From: a bacterium
GTDB lineage: Bacteria > Patescibacteriota > Minisyncoccia > Phycocordibacterales > UBA2100
Reading direction: 5' to 3'
Assembly: GCA_009924895.1 (NCBI GenBank)
Contig: RFQR01000008.1
Span: 1-62,025, forward strand
Length of the DNA stretch: 62,025 nucleotides
Shown: in pieces, positions 18,455-28,315 of the stretch
Numbering within the stretch: position 1 is the first letter of the stretch
Layout: every line of letters begins with the position of its first letter
Notes under the pieces: generated by a model
Database searches by the model: none
Told to the model about the DNA's origin: nothing
What the model saw: the letters and a program-made list of their open reading frames with translations, nothing else
Made by a program: the position numbers and the translations under genes

Positions 18455-19093
18455 ATGCTTTCAGCACTTGCGTTCAATTATCTCGCACACGGTCAGTTTA
18501 TCAAGCTCATCACGCTCATTGGCTACCCCGGACTTGCGCTTATACTTTTTCTTGAGTCCGGAGTCATTGTCGGCGTCTTTCTTCCTGGTGCCTCTCTCCT
18601 TTTTACCGCCGGAATACTTGCATCTCAAGATATTTTCAACATCTGGCTATTGATGCCCATCCTTACCTGTGCAGCTATCCTTGGCGACTCAACGGGCTAT
18701 TGGACCGGCGCAAAACTCGGGCCAAAACTTTTTACAAAACCGCAGTCACTGTTTTTCAAGCCCTCACATGTCGCAAAAGCCCACGCCTTTTATGAAGAAT
18801 ACGGGCCAGAAACCATCATTCTTGCCCGCTTTATCCCCGTTGTGCGCACATTTGCGCCGATGATTGCGGGTGTTGCACAGATGCCGTATGGATTGTTCTT
18901 GCGCTACAACATAATCGGTGCAGTGCTCTTTTCCTGCGGAGTTACCGGCGCAGGGTATCTTATCGGAGAACATGTGCCATGGATCGGCGAACATCTTACT
19001 CTTGTTTTGATTCTTATTGTGGTTGCATCCTGCGCACCGCTCGTAATCCACTTGCGCAATCATCACGATCACGACCACAAACCACAAGCATAA
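18455..19093 (+). CDS. DedA/SNARE-associated family membrane protein
   Basis: FLESGVIVGVFLPGASLLF; ILARFIPVVRTFAPMIAGVAQMPYGLFLRYN. Confidence 0.9.
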   Translation: MLSALAFNYLAHGQFIKLITLIGYPGLALILFLESGVIVGVFLPGASLLFTAGILASQDIFNIWLLMPILTCAAILGDSTGYWTGAKLGPKLFTKPQSLFFKPSHVAKAHAFYEEYGPETIILARFIPVVRTFAPMIAGVAQMPYGLFLRYNIIGAVLFSCGVTGAGYLIGEHVPWIGEHLTLVLILIVVASCAPLVIHLRNHHDHDHKPQA

Positions 19094-19155
19094 GTTTATT
19101 CACAGTTTTGTTTTTATACTGTTAAAACCGCTCAATAATGACGTATAATCACTGC

Positions 19156-19512
19156 ATGTTTACTGCTCTTACAAACCATGCGATAGACAAACGTCCCTGG
19201 GGCGACTTCGAGCGCTTCACTCTCAATGAAAAAACTACCGTAAAAATAATTACTGTTCTTCCCCACCAAAAACTGAGTTTGCAAACACATCAAAACCGCG
19301 ATGAATTTTGGCGGATTATTTCAGGTTCTGGTTCCGTGGTGATTGGCGATAAAACAAAGTCTGCAAAAGCGGGTGATAGTTTTTTTATTGAACGGGGGCA
19401 AAAGCACCGCGCGCTAGGAGGAGTGGAGACGATGCAGTTTCTTGAAATCGCGTTTGGAGAATTTGACGAAAACGACATTGTGCGCCTCGAAGACACGTAC
19501 GGTCGTTCATAA
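19156..19512 (+). CDS. Mannose-6-phosphate isomerase type II-like cupin
   Basis: RPWGDFERFTLNEKTTVKIITVLPHQKLSLQTHQNRDEFWRIISGSG; start moved to 19156 because TATAAT is at 19144-19149. Confidence 0.85.
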   Translation: MFTALTNHAIDKRPWGDFERFTLNEKTTVKIITVLPHQKLSLQTHQNRDEFWRIISGSGSVVIGDKTKSAKAGDSFFIERGQKHRALGGVETMQFLEIAFGEFDENDIVRLEDTYGRS

Positions 19513-19517
19513 GCAAT

Positions 19518-20696
19518 ATGGCGATGCAGCTGGAAACATTTATCTACGGTGCCATTGCCCTTGGTTTTGGCTATGTGGTCCTGCTCGTTCTGCTGCAACA
19601 CGCATTTCCCAAACTCGGGGAAAAGCTGCCGGGCTCAAAATTATTAAAACGCAAACGCATACCAGCACTCGAGCTCGCTCGCATCAAAGCAAACCCGCTC
19701 CTAACTCCTACGCCAGGAAGTTTTTGGGAGTCTGAAGCCGTCTTTAACCCTGCTGCAATTTTCGCTGGCGGCCGCGTGCACCTTCTTTATCGTGCGATGG
19801 GAGGTGATGGTATTTCACGCATTGGCTACGCATCGAGCAAAGACGGGATTCATTTTGATGAACGTGTTTCCTATCCTGTTTTTGGCGTCCTCTCTTCGCA
19901 CATTCCGAAAGGTCCACGACAGTTCGCGCCCGAACTCTATGAATCAGGTGGCGGCTGGGGCGGTGCTGAGGATCCGCGAGCCGTTATTATTGACGATCGT
20001 GTTTTTCTTTCATTCCAAGCTTTTGCAGGATGGCATTCTATCCGTATTGGCGTTGTTTCAATGCCACTCAATCAGTTTTTGCAGAAACGTTTTCTGTGGG
20101 CAAACCACGCTTTCCTTTCTGCACCGAACAAAGTCAATAAAAATTGGGTAATTTTCCCCGAAAAAATAAATGGGAAGTATGCAGTCTTTCATGGAATAAA
20201 GAGTGGCGATCGCTCAACTGCATTAGTTGATTACGTAGATTCTCTCACTGAGGATCCAAAAGACTACATACAAAGCGATGCGCGCTTCCGCAACGAAAAA
20301 CATGACGATGCGTGGGACACTATTATTCGCGGCGCCGGGCCGCCGCCACTGCGCACAAAATATGGCTGGCTTGTGCTCTATCATGCAACTGACAAAGACG
20401 ATTCTAATCGCTACAAACTTGGTGCGCTTCTTCTAGATCTTGAAAACCCCCGCAAGATTTTAAATCGCGCCATGACTCCGCTTCTTGAGCCAAATGCGTG
20501 GTACGAAAACGAATGGAAAGTAGGTGTCATTTATGCGTGCGGCGCTGTGATAAAAGATGGAACGCTTTTTGTATATTACGGCGGCGGTGACAAGACCATT
20601 AACGTAGCCCACGTAAAACTCGACACCTTCCTCGAGGCCTTGGTGCAAAACCACAGCAGCGAGTTTACAAACGAGAAAGCACAGGTGATACAATAG
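19518..20696 (+). CDS. GH130 (beta-1,4-mannosyl phosphorylase/mannosidase-like) protein with N-terminal TM segment
   Basis: AVFNPAAIFAGGRVHLLYRAMGGDGISRIGYASSKDGIHF; GGAEDPRAVIIDDRVFLSFQAF; GAGPPPLRTKYGWLVLYHA. Confidence 0.85.
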   Translation: MAMQLETFIYGAIALGFGYVVLLVLLQHAFPKLGEKLPGSKLLKRKRIPALELARIKANPLLTPTPGSFWESEAVFNPAAIFAGGRVHLLYRAMGGDGISRIGYASSKDGIHFDERVSYPVFGVLSSHIPKGPRQFAPELYESGGGWGGAEDPRAVIIDDRVFLSFQAFAGWHSIRIGVVSMPLNQFLQKRFLWANHAFLSAPNKVNKNWVIFPEKINGKYAVFHGIKSGDRSTALVDYVDSLTEDPKDYIQSDARFRNEKHDDAWDTIIRGAGPPPLRTKYGWLVLYHATDKDDSNRYKLGALLLDLENPRKILNRAMTPLLEPNAWYENEWKVGVIYACGAVIKDGTLFVYYGGGDKTINVAHVKLDTFLEALVQNHSSEFTNEKAQVIQ

Positions 20697-20700
20697 CACC

Positions 20701-22611
20701 ATGTACATCGTGCGAAGAAGCGTGCATAACCCCATCCTTTCGCCTGCAATTGAGCACGCGTGGGAGATGGTCGCGTTCAATCCGTGTCCGATTCGAAAAG
20801 ACGGCGAGCTGCACTTGGTGTATCGTGCTCAAAGCAGACCCGATCCGCTCCTCAACAACATTGGCATCTCTACCGTCGCCATCACCCGCAATACTGATGC
20901 TGGTTTCTCTCCTTCCGAACAATTCGTAGCACCATCTGAAGAATGGGATCGATATGGATGCGAAGACCCGCGCGCAGTGTACTTTGAAGGAAAGTACTAC
21001 ATTTTTTATACCGCTCTTGGCGGCATACCATTCAGCAAGGACAACATTAAGGTGGCCTGCGCAGTAAGCAACGACCTTGCTAGTATTACTGAGAAGCACC
21101 TGGTTACCCCGTTCAACGCAAAAGCAATGTCACTTTTCCCTGAACGGGTCAATGGAAAAATTGCTGTTTTGTTTTCATACCACACCGACGACCCGCCCTC
21201 TCGCATGGCAATTGCTCTTTTTGACTCCATTGAAGACCTATGGAATCACGACAAGTGGAGAGAATGGGAACAATCCGGTGGCAAATCTATTTCTGCAAAA
21301 CGCCGCGATGAGGACCATACCGAAGTAGGCGCACCGCCTCTCAAAACAGATGCAGGATGGCTCATTCTGTACTCGTATATGCGCAACTACTACAGCGGCG
21401 GCACACGATCATTTGGCATCGAGGCGCTTCTTCTTGACCTCAACGACCCGACAAAAGTACTAGGGCGAACAGATAATCCGATTCTGATACCCGAAGAGGC
21501 ATATGAACTTTTTGGCATGGTGCCCGATGTCGTATTTCCTACGGGAGCAGAAATTCGCGCCGACACCCTCGACATTTATTATGGAGCAGCTGACACTGTC
21601 TGCGCAAAAGCGTCGCTCCATCTCCCCCATTTACTTGCAGCGATGAAGCCCGGTTCTCGCAATCGGCTCCTTACGCGCGCACACGAAAATCCTATTTTAT
21701 CGCCCAACAAAGAACATGAGTGGGAATCAAGGCTTGTCTTTAATCCCGGCGCTATAAAAATTGGCGAGAGTTTCTTTTTACTCTACCGCGCCATGTCGAG
21801 CGACAACACCTCGGTCATCGGACTTGCCGAAAGCACCGACGGCATTCACTTCAGGCGAGATACCGAGCCATGCTATGTGCCCCGTGCTGATTTCGAATTA
21901 AAAAAAGGTTCCCCAACGGGAAATTCAGGCTGCGAAGACGCTCGCGTAAGCGAAATCGAGGGTCGCATCTACATTACCTACACCGCGTACAATGGCGTAC
22001 AGGCGCCCCAAGTCGCTGTTTCTTCTATTACAATTGATGACTTTGTATCAAAAGAATGGTCGCGCTGGAGTATGCCAGTTCTTGCAACTCCTAATGGTGT
22101 TGACGAAAAAGATGCATGTATTGTGCCTAAAAAATTTGGGAGCGACTATCTTTTCATGCATCGTATTAGTGGGCGAATCTGCGCCGACCGAATCCCCGAC
22201 CTTTCGTTTTCACATCCTGTCAATCGCTGCTTCGATATCATGAGTGCACGGCGAGGCACCTGGGAGAGCGAAAAAGTAGGTATCGCCGGTGTGCCAATTG
22301 AGACAAAAAAGGGTTGGCTTATGATCTACCACGCAGTTTCGGTCTCTAAAGAATACGCACTCGGTATTGCCCTCCTCGACAAAGACGATCCAACAACCGT
22401 GCTCGCACGCGCCGTCGAGCCTGTTATGGTTGCTGAAACCGGCTACGAAAAAAATGGGGAGATACCGAATGTCGTATTCTGCAACGGGTCTATCGTCGAT
22501 GGAGATTCTCTCTACGTGTATTACGGAGGTGCGGATTCTGTTATTGGAGTTGCCACCACTTCTCTCTCAAGACTACTTGAAATTTTGAGTCCTCCACTGC
22601 ATACTAGATAA
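20701..22611 (+). CDS. Tandem two-domain GH130-like protein
   Basis: Two successive GH130-like units: NPILSPAIEHAWEMVAFNPCPIRKDGELHLVYRA...CEDPRAVYFEGKYYIFYTA and NPILSPNKEHEWESRLVFNPGAIKIGESFFLLYRAM...GCEDARVSEIEGRIYITYTA. Confidence 0.85.
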   Translation: MYIVRRSVHNPILSPAIEHAWEMVAFNPCPIRKDGELHLVYRAQSRPDPLLNNIGISTVAITRNTDAGFSPSEQFVAPSEEWDRYGCEDPRAVYFEGKYYIFYTALGGIPFSKDNIKVACAVSNDLASITEKHLVTPFNAKAMSLFPERVNGKIAVLFSYHTDDPPSRMAIALFDSIEDLWNHDKWREWEQSGGKSISAKRRDEDHTEVGAPPLKTDAGWLILYSYMRNYYSGGTRSFGIEALLLDLNDPTKVLGRTDNPILIPEEAYELFGMVPDVVFPTGAEIRADTLDIYYGAADTVCAKASLHLPHLLAAMKPGSRNRLLTRAHENPILSPNKEHEWESRLVFNPGAIKIGESFFLLYRAMSSDNTSVIGLAESTDGIHFRRDTEPCYVPRADFELKKGSPTGNSGCEDARVSEIEGRIYITYTAYNGVQAPQVAVSSITIDDFVSKEWSRWSMPVLATPNGVDEKDACIVPKKFGSDYLFMHRISGRICADRIPDLSFSHPVNRCFDIMSARRGTWESEKVGIAGVPIETKKGWLMIYHAVSVSKEYALGIALLDKDDPTTVLARAVEPVMVAETGYEKNGEIPNVVFCNGSIVDGDSLYVYYGGADSVIGVATTSLSRLLEILSPPLHTR

Positions 22612-23376
22612 ATGAACTGTCCTCGCGCTGTCATTTTTGATCTCGACGGAACGCTCGCTTGGAGTAAGCAAGCGGTGACGCCTGAAATGGGAGAACATCT
22701 AGCGCATCTTTTACATCATACGAAAGCCGCTGTGATGTCCGGCGGCAGTTATACACAATTCCAAAAGCAGCTCCTGCCTGCGTTTCCTCCACACACGGTT
22801 ATGGAAAACTTCTTTTTGTTTCCAACAAATGCCGCGCAGTGTTGGCAGTATGAAAGCGGCGAGTGGGTACTGCGATACGATACTTCTTTTTCAAAAGAAG
22901 AAAGCGCGCACGTTATGTCTGTGTTACTTCAAGCGCTCAAAGAAACCGGGATGGATACTCCTTCCTACCGATTGTGGGGCGAGCGTATCGAGGATAGGGG
23001 TCCGCAGATTACTTTTTCAGGACTGGGACAAGAAGCTCCTCTTGAAGAAAAAAAGAAATGGGATCCTGATTTTACACTACGTACCCCGCTTGCGGCACTA
23101 CTACGCGAGCGTTTGCCCGAATTTGCAATCGGTGTTAACGCCACCACCTCTATCGACATTACCCGCAAAGGCATCACCAAGGCCTACGGTGTACAAGAAT
23201 TTGCAAAGATCCTTGATTGCGAACCGGCAAACATGCTCTACATTGGTGACGCGCTTTTTCTCGGCGGCAATGATTCTGTCGTCATCCCAACCGGCGTGCA
23301 AACTTTTTCTGTAGAAAACCCTCACCAAACCGCTCAAAAAATTGAAGAGATTATCGCTCAATGCAGTGTAGTTTGA
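22612..23376 (+). CDS. HAD-IIB phosphatase (phosphomannomutase/sugar-phosphatase-like)
   Basis: VIFDLDGTLAWSK; GITKAYGVQEFAKIL; YIGDALFLGGNDSVV. Confidence 0.85.
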   Translation: MNCPRAVIFDLDGTLAWSKQAVTPEMGEHLAHLLHHTKAAVMSGGSYTQFQKQLLPAFPPHTVMENFFLFPTNAAQCWQYESGEWVLRYDTSFSKEESAHVMSVLLQALKETGMDTPSYRLWGERIEDRGPQITFSGLGQEAPLEEKKKWDPDFTLRTPLAALLRERLPEFAIGVNATTSIDITRKGITKAYGVQEFAKILDCEPANMLYIGDALFLGGNDSVVIPTGVQTFSVENPHQTAQKIEEIIAQCSVV

Positions 23377-23400
23377 CAATATTTTTATTTACTGTATAAT
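23373..23400 (+). promoter_or_regulatory. Sigma70-like promoter TTGACA-N16-TATAAT
   Basis: Consensus -35 and -10 upstream of small secreted ORF 23449. Confidence 0.75.
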
Positions 23401-23448
23401 GTATGTTGCCGTACCTAAGTGCGGCGAACACAGACGTGGAGAGATGAA

Positions 23449-23727
23449 ATGAAGATCGCCATTGTTGCCATCGTTGCCCTGACCAGCATGTGCGGGTCTG
23501 CGCTTTCCAAGACCACCGAATGCAGCGCCTTGAAAGCAGTGTTCGTCTCTGACCTCAAGTCGGTCAAGACAACAACGGACCCGCGGTGGACACAGTTGCA
23601 CCGGGATTACCGCTGCTCCCTTCTCCCACAGTGCGGGACCAACGTAGGTAGGTCCGCACTCACCGAAGGTAAGGCGACAGAAGAGCAGTTCAAGCTGTTC
23701 GTGAACGTCGGTGCGAAATGCTCTTGA
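23449..23727 (+). CDS. Small secreted Cys-containing hypothetical protein
   Basis: Signal peptide MKIAIVAIVALTSMCGSALS; SD GGAGAGATGAAATG; followed by terminator. Confidence 0.65.
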   Translation: MKIAIVAIVALTSMCGSALSKTTECSALKAVFVSDLKSVKTTTDPRWTQLHRDYRCSLLPQCGTNVGRSALTEGKATEEQFKLFVNVGAKCS

Positions 23728-23734
23728 CGACTAG

Positions 23735-23767
23735 CCTGCCAGCGCTCGCGCTGGCAGGAATCTTTTT
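23735..23767 (+). terminator. CCTGCCAGCGCTCGCGCTGGCAGGAATCTTTTTT
   Basis: GC-rich inverted repeat plus T tract. Confidence 0.85.
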
Positions 23768-23853
23768 TGCTGAAAGCTCAATTCGTGAAATGCACAAAAA
23801 AACTGAGAGGGCCTTGTTTTTTTACTTTGACGATACAATGCTATGCTGTTCGT

Positions 23854-24381
23854 ATGAACATTGAGCCTTGGGTAAAAGAAGAAGTTCAGACATTTGTAAA
23901 TCGACACACACTTGCCACGGTTTCGACCATAATACCAGAAGGTTTGCCTGATGCCGCAGCTGTGTTTGTATGGATTGGTGACGCCTTTTGTTTTCAGTTC
24001 GCTACGCGCCTTGAAACTCACAAAGCAAGCAATGTTCTTACAAACCAAAACGTGATGCTCACTATTACCGACAGAAATACTCTTGAGATCCTTCAGGTGT
24101 GGGGCACTGCCGACTTCATGACACACCCGAACGAAGTCCAAGATGCCCTGCTTTCATTTCAACGGGTCGTTGCAAAATCAAAGCGATCATGGATGTCCCC
24201 TGCTGGCAAGATAATGGGTGGCACAATAACCGAAGACACATCTCGCTGGCTTCCACCTGCCGCGCAAATACCAGGAAAGGGGTGCGGTTTTGTTACGATA
24301 ACGCCAACACATATACGTTTCCGAAGATACGAGTCTGAACATGCTGGAGCCGGAGACTTCGTTGAATATACCGCAGAATAA
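23854..24381 (+). CDS. Pyridoxamine 5'-phosphate oxidase-family protein
   Basis: HTLATVSTIIPEGLPDAAAVFVWIGDAFCFQFATRLETHKASNVLTNQNVMLTI. Confidence 0.7.
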   Translation: MNIEPWVKEEVQTFVNRHTLATVSTIIPEGLPDAAAVFVWIGDAFCFQFATRLETHKASNVLTNQNVMLTITDRNTLEILQVWGTADFMTHPNEVQDALLSFQRVVAKSKRSWMSPAGKIMGGTITEDTSRWLPPAAQIPGKGCGFVTITPTHIRFRRYESEHAGAGDFVEYTAE

Positions 24382-24385
24382 TGCC

Positions 24386-25159
24386 ATGAGCATCCCTGAA
24401 CATATTCATGGTGTCCACTGTGTCATCTTTGACCTTGACGACACCTTGGCGCATAGTTTCTCGCCGCCTGATCCGCAGCTCATTTTTGAATTCGAGTTAC
24501 TTCTAGAAAAAATACCACTCGCAATTTTGACCGGTGCTGGTTTTGACCGAGTGCGAGAGCATTTTCTTTCTGCGGTTTCGCCGAAGGCGCGATTATCGCA
24601 CTTGTACATTCTTCCTGACTCATCTGCTCAAGCCTATACACACAAAGAGTCGGTATGGACACTCCTGTATAACCACGCATTCACTGAAAAGAGACGCACC
24701 GAAATTGTTGCTATCGTTGAGGCCCATCTGCGCGATCACGGCTGGGACGAGTGGCCTCTGTCAGGAGAGCGCCTCATCGTGCGAGAAGCCCAAATCACGA
24801 TTGCCGCTCTCGGTGTACAGGCCCCACGCGAGCTAAAAGCTGCATGGGACCCGGAGAGAAAAAAGCGGGCCTCACTGCGCTCTGCGCTGGCCCAGGCACT
24901 ACCTGATTGCACGGTGACCGTCGGCGGGTTAACCGCAATCGACATTTCACCAGAAGGTGTCGATAAATCACATGGTGTGCTCTGGCTCGCAAGGCACTTA
25001 TCGTGTACACCAAGGGATATGTTTTTTGTCGGAGATTCGTTCCACGAAGGAGGAAATGACATGCAAGTTATCCCAACAGGAATACAATGGCACCAAGTGG
25101 CCGGACCGAGTGAGACACTTGCGCTGTTGCGCGCTCTCAACACATCGATTACACGTTGA
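24386..25159 (+). CDS. HAD-IIB phosphatase, paralogue of 22612..23376
   Basis: CVIFDLDDTLAHSF; GVDKSHGVLWLARHLSCTPRDMFFVGDSFHEGGNDMQVIPTGI. Confidence 0.8.
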   Translation: MSIPEHIHGVHCVIFDLDDTLAHSFSPPDPQLIFEFELLLEKIPLAILTGAGFDRVREHFLSAVSPKARLSHLYILPDSSAQAYTHKESVWTLLYNHAFTEKRRTEIVAIVEAHLRDHGWDEWPLSGERLIVREAQITIAALGVQAPRELKAAWDPERKKRASLRSALAQALPDCTVTVGGLTAIDISPEGVDKSHGVLWLARHLSCTPRDMFFVGDSFHEGGNDMQVIPTGIQWHQVAGPSETLALLRALNTSITR

Positions 25160-25226
25160 CTTGACTCAATTATGATTACGGTACACAGTGAACGCAGTTG
25201 ATACCCTTCAACCAGAGGAGGTGCTC

Positions 25227-25568
25227 ATGGGTGTCGTGATTGAAGCTGATAGGCGTTTTGGAGTTTCCTCCGAAACACTAGAAGTCCTCGCTCGTCGCGC
25301 AGGCGTATGCGACGATAACGAGTTTCCCCAAGCTGATTTTCATAAAATTCACAAGGCTTGGAACAACGGAGAGCCGTTCGAGGTGGAAGATGTGATGCGT
25401 CGGTGGGTAACCGCTCGCTCCCTACTCCATCTTGTCCCCGATTCAACACGAGTTGAACGCTGGTTCAAACGATGCCAAGAGCATATTAGTCACTGCTCAC
25501 GAGCAAAATACTCCCCTATTTCAGTTAGTGCGACGCTTTGGGCACTTGTTAAGAGTCTCGACGACTGA
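25227..25568 (+). CDS. Hypothetical protein
   Basis: SD AGAGGAGGTGCTC before ATG at 25227; no recognised domain. Confidence 0.5.
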   Translation: MGVVIEADRRFGVSSETLEVLARRAGVCDDNEFPQADFHKIHKAWNNGEPFEVEDVMRRWVTARSLLHLVPDSTRVERWFKRCQEHISHCSRAKYSPISVSATLWALVKSLDD

Positions 25569-25622
25569 AGGATATAAACAGTGCTGCTCGCGAGGGTGGC
25601 ACTTGTTTGTTATACTTACGAA

Positions 25623-27266
25623 ATGAATTTCTTTGATTCGTGCGCACAAGAGAGCATTGACTGCTCCACTGATGAGGCACTCTTGAAACAGTATAGTCGG
25701 GATACAAGTATTTTTGTACGAACTCCACGTGGAGTTATTTTTCCAAAAAACAAGGCGGAAGTGAGCCGCCTGATAACATTAGCGCACGAGGCACGCGCGC
25801 GCGGAGAATTGGTGTCACTCACCGGATGGAGCGCCGGTACCGACATGACTGGGGGGCCACTCACTGATTCCTATGTGCTCTCGTTTACAAAATACATGAA
25901 TCACGTATCAGCGCGTGGCGAAACTGCAGAGGTTGAGCCGGGCTGCTATTACCGCGACTTTGAAAAGGCAACGCTTCAGAGTGGCAATTATATTCTCCCG
26001 TCATACCCAGCATCTCGAGAGCTGTGCGCTCTCGGCGGGATTATTTCGAATGACTCAGGGGGTGAACTTACGCTCCAGTATGGTAAAACACATGATTACA
26101 TAAACGAATTGGAAGTGGTCCTCTCTGACGGCAGTGAGGCGCGGTTTGGGCCGCTTTCCCGTTCAGAACTTGCTCAGAAGCAAAAACTGCAAACCCTTGA
26201 AGGAGACATTTACCGAAAGATGTATACGCTTGTTACGCAGAACGCAGCAACTATTGCATTAAACACCCCGACAGTTTCAAAAAATTCTGCCGGGTATGCA
26301 CTATGGCGAATTCACGATAGGGCGCGAGATACTTTTGATCTTGCACAATTGATAGTCGGTTCGCAAGGAACTTTGGCGATGGTAACTAACGCGCACCTGC
26401 GCCTTATTCAGCTCAAAAAGCATCGCTGCATGATGGTTGTGTTTATGAAGAATCTCGACACGCTCCCCGAGGTCGTAAAGCGAGTTCTCTCACAGAGCCC
26501 CGAGTCATTCGAATCCTACGATGATCACACGTTTTCACTTGCTGTGCAGTTTTTGCCGCAGATGATTGGTCAGATGGGTTTCTGGGGTGCGTCTAAGCTC
26601 GGGATTTCATTTCTGCCCGAAGTGTGGACCGTTCTTACGGGCGGCGTTCCCAAACTGGTGCTTATGGCAGAATTTGCCGAAGAGAGCGCGGAGGAAGCGC
26701 GCAGTAAAGCAAAGACAGCAATTGCGCTTTTGCGCGACCTGCCAGTTCGCTCTCGCCTCGCAGGCGATGAGGCTCACTCGCAAAAATACTGGAAAATACG
26801 CCGTGAGAGCTTTGCACTTCTTCGAAAAAATCTGAAAGGTATGTACGCAACACCGTTTATTGATGACTTTGTTGTTCACCCCGAAGATTACCCCTCATTT
26901 CTCCCAAAATTAAATGCAATCCTGCAAGAGTATCAACTCACCTACACTATTGCGGGGCACGTTGGCGATGGAAATTTTCATATTATCCCTCTCATGGACC
27001 TCTCCGATCCCAAAGTACGACGCACCATAGTTGAACTATCGCCAAAAGTATATGAACTGGTCGCGCAGTATCACGGCTCAATAACCGGCGAGCACAATGA
27101 TGGAATTATTCGCACTCCCTATCTTCCCACCATGTTTGCTCCCGATATGATTCGCTTGTTTGAAGAGACAAAGCGCATATTTGATCCACATAATCTCTTT
27201 AATCCCGGAAAAAAAGTTGCTGGCGCGCTCGCGGACATTGAACGGTTCATGGTGCGATCAGTGTGA
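25623..27266 (+). CDS. FAD-linked oxidase (D-lactate dehydrogenase/GlcD-like)
   Basis: FAD_binding_4-type VSLTGWSAGTDMTGGPL...LCALGGIISNDSGGELTLQYGKTHDYINELEVVLSDG; GHVGDGNFHIIPLMDL; GEHNDGIIRTPYL. Confidence 0.9.
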   Translation: MNFFDSCAQESIDCSTDEALLKQYSRDTSIFVRTPRGVIFPKNKAEVSRLITLAHEARARGELVSLTGWSAGTDMTGGPLTDSYVLSFTKYMNHVSARGETAEVEPGCYYRDFEKATLQSGNYILPSYPASRELCALGGIISNDSGGELTLQYGKTHDYINELEVVLSDGSEARFGPLSRSELAQKQKLQTLEGDIYRKMYTLVTQNAATIALNTPTVSKNSAGYALWRIHDRARDTFDLAQLIVGSQGTLAMVTNAHLRLIQLKKHRCMMVVFMKNLDTLPEVVKRVLSQSPESFESYDDHTFSLAVQFLPQMIGQMGFWGASKLGISFLPEVWTVLTGGVPKLVLMAEFAEESAEEARSKAKTAIALLRDLPVRSRLAGDEAHSQKYWKIRRESFALLRKNLKGMYATPFIDDFVVHPEDYPSFLPKLNAILQEYQLTYTIAGHVGDGNFHIIPLMDLSDPKVRRTIVELSPKVYELVAQYHGSITGEHNDGIIRTPYLPTMFAPDMIRLFEETKRIFDPHNLFNPGKKVAGALADIERFMVRSV

Positions 27267-27287
27267 AGCATCTCGGACGTATCGTCT

Positions 27288-28289
27288 GTGTGCCTCGGAG
27301 TTCCCCTTTTAGCACACACCCACGAAGTCTATGTGCTTGAAAAAGCGAATATACTTGCGGCTCTCTCGGCACCGTCGCCAAATCCTTTTTGGGCAATACA
27401 AGGAAATGAGTCGCTGTTTGCTACGTGGGGATTCATATCGTTTGTCGTGATTGCAACCGTATGCGCTGCAACCTTTTTTCGCCTTTTTGAACGACAACTG
27501 GACCCCGCTCTTTTTCGACTGAAAAAGTATACGCTTCCGGTGTCTCGCATAACAGTAGGACTCTGCTTCGTCGCATTTGCTTTTTCCGGAAATCTGTATG
27601 GAAGCGAGCTTTTTCTTTCGGAGGCATTTGCAGACCGGGCGCCGGTGTTGCAGGTACTACTTGGGCTCATGGGCGTATGCGCAATTCTTGGCTTTAATGT
27701 TCGACTCCTCGGAGTCGCGATGACAGCACTCTATGGTATCGCGCTGCTTCTCTACGGAGAGTACATTCTTACGTATACTGATTATTTCGGTGTCGCGCTA
27801 CTTCTTATGCTCGCCGGTTCTGGTCAGTATGCAATCGACTCAGAACTTCCCGCGTATAAAATCCCTGTTCTTGATTCGATATTTCGATCTCTCCAACCGT
27901 ATGCCTTTGCGCTCCTGCGCATCTGTTTTGGGTGGGGTGTTCTGTACGCGTCAGTATATGCAAAGTTTATACACAGTAACCTTGCACTCAAGGTCGTGAA
28001 CCAATACCAGCTCACCCGCTTTTTTCCGTTTGAACCATTGTTCGTGGTGTTGGGAGCACTCATCATTGAGTTTATCTGTGGGCTTATGATTATCGCTGGG
28101 GTGGCGCTGCGCTGGACACTGCTCTTTCTTTTCTTTTGGCTTACACTCTCCCTTCTCTATTTCCAGGAACTCATATGGCCTCACGGTATACTCTTTGGTC
28201 TCGCTATCGCGCTGTTTTTGCACGGGTATGATCGCTACTCTCTCGAGGGCTTCCTGTTAAAAAAGCGATTACGCGAATCAGTCTTATAA
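27288..28289 (+). CDS. Polytopic DoxX-like membrane protein
   Basis: 333 aa, many TM helices; 5' end uncertain (GTG start; see findings). Confidence 0.6.
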   Translation: MCLGVPLLAHTHEVYVLEKANILAALSAPSPNPFWAIQGNESLFATWGFISFVVIATVCAATFFRLFERQLDPALFRLKKYTLPVSRITVGLCFVAFAFSGNLYGSELFLSEAFADRAPVLQVLLGLMGVCAILGFNVRLLGVAMTALYGIALLLYGEYILTYTDYFGVALLLMLAGSGQYAIDSELPAYKIPVLDSIFRSLQPYAFALLRICFGWGVLYASVYAKFIHSNLALKVVNQYQLTRFFPFEPLFVVLGALIIEFICGLMIIAGVALRWTLLFLFFWLTLSLLYFQELIWPHGILFGLAIALFLHGYDRYSLEGFLLKKRLRESVL

Positions 28290-28315
28290 TCGAACTGCAG
28301 CGCGTGCCTGCCGGA

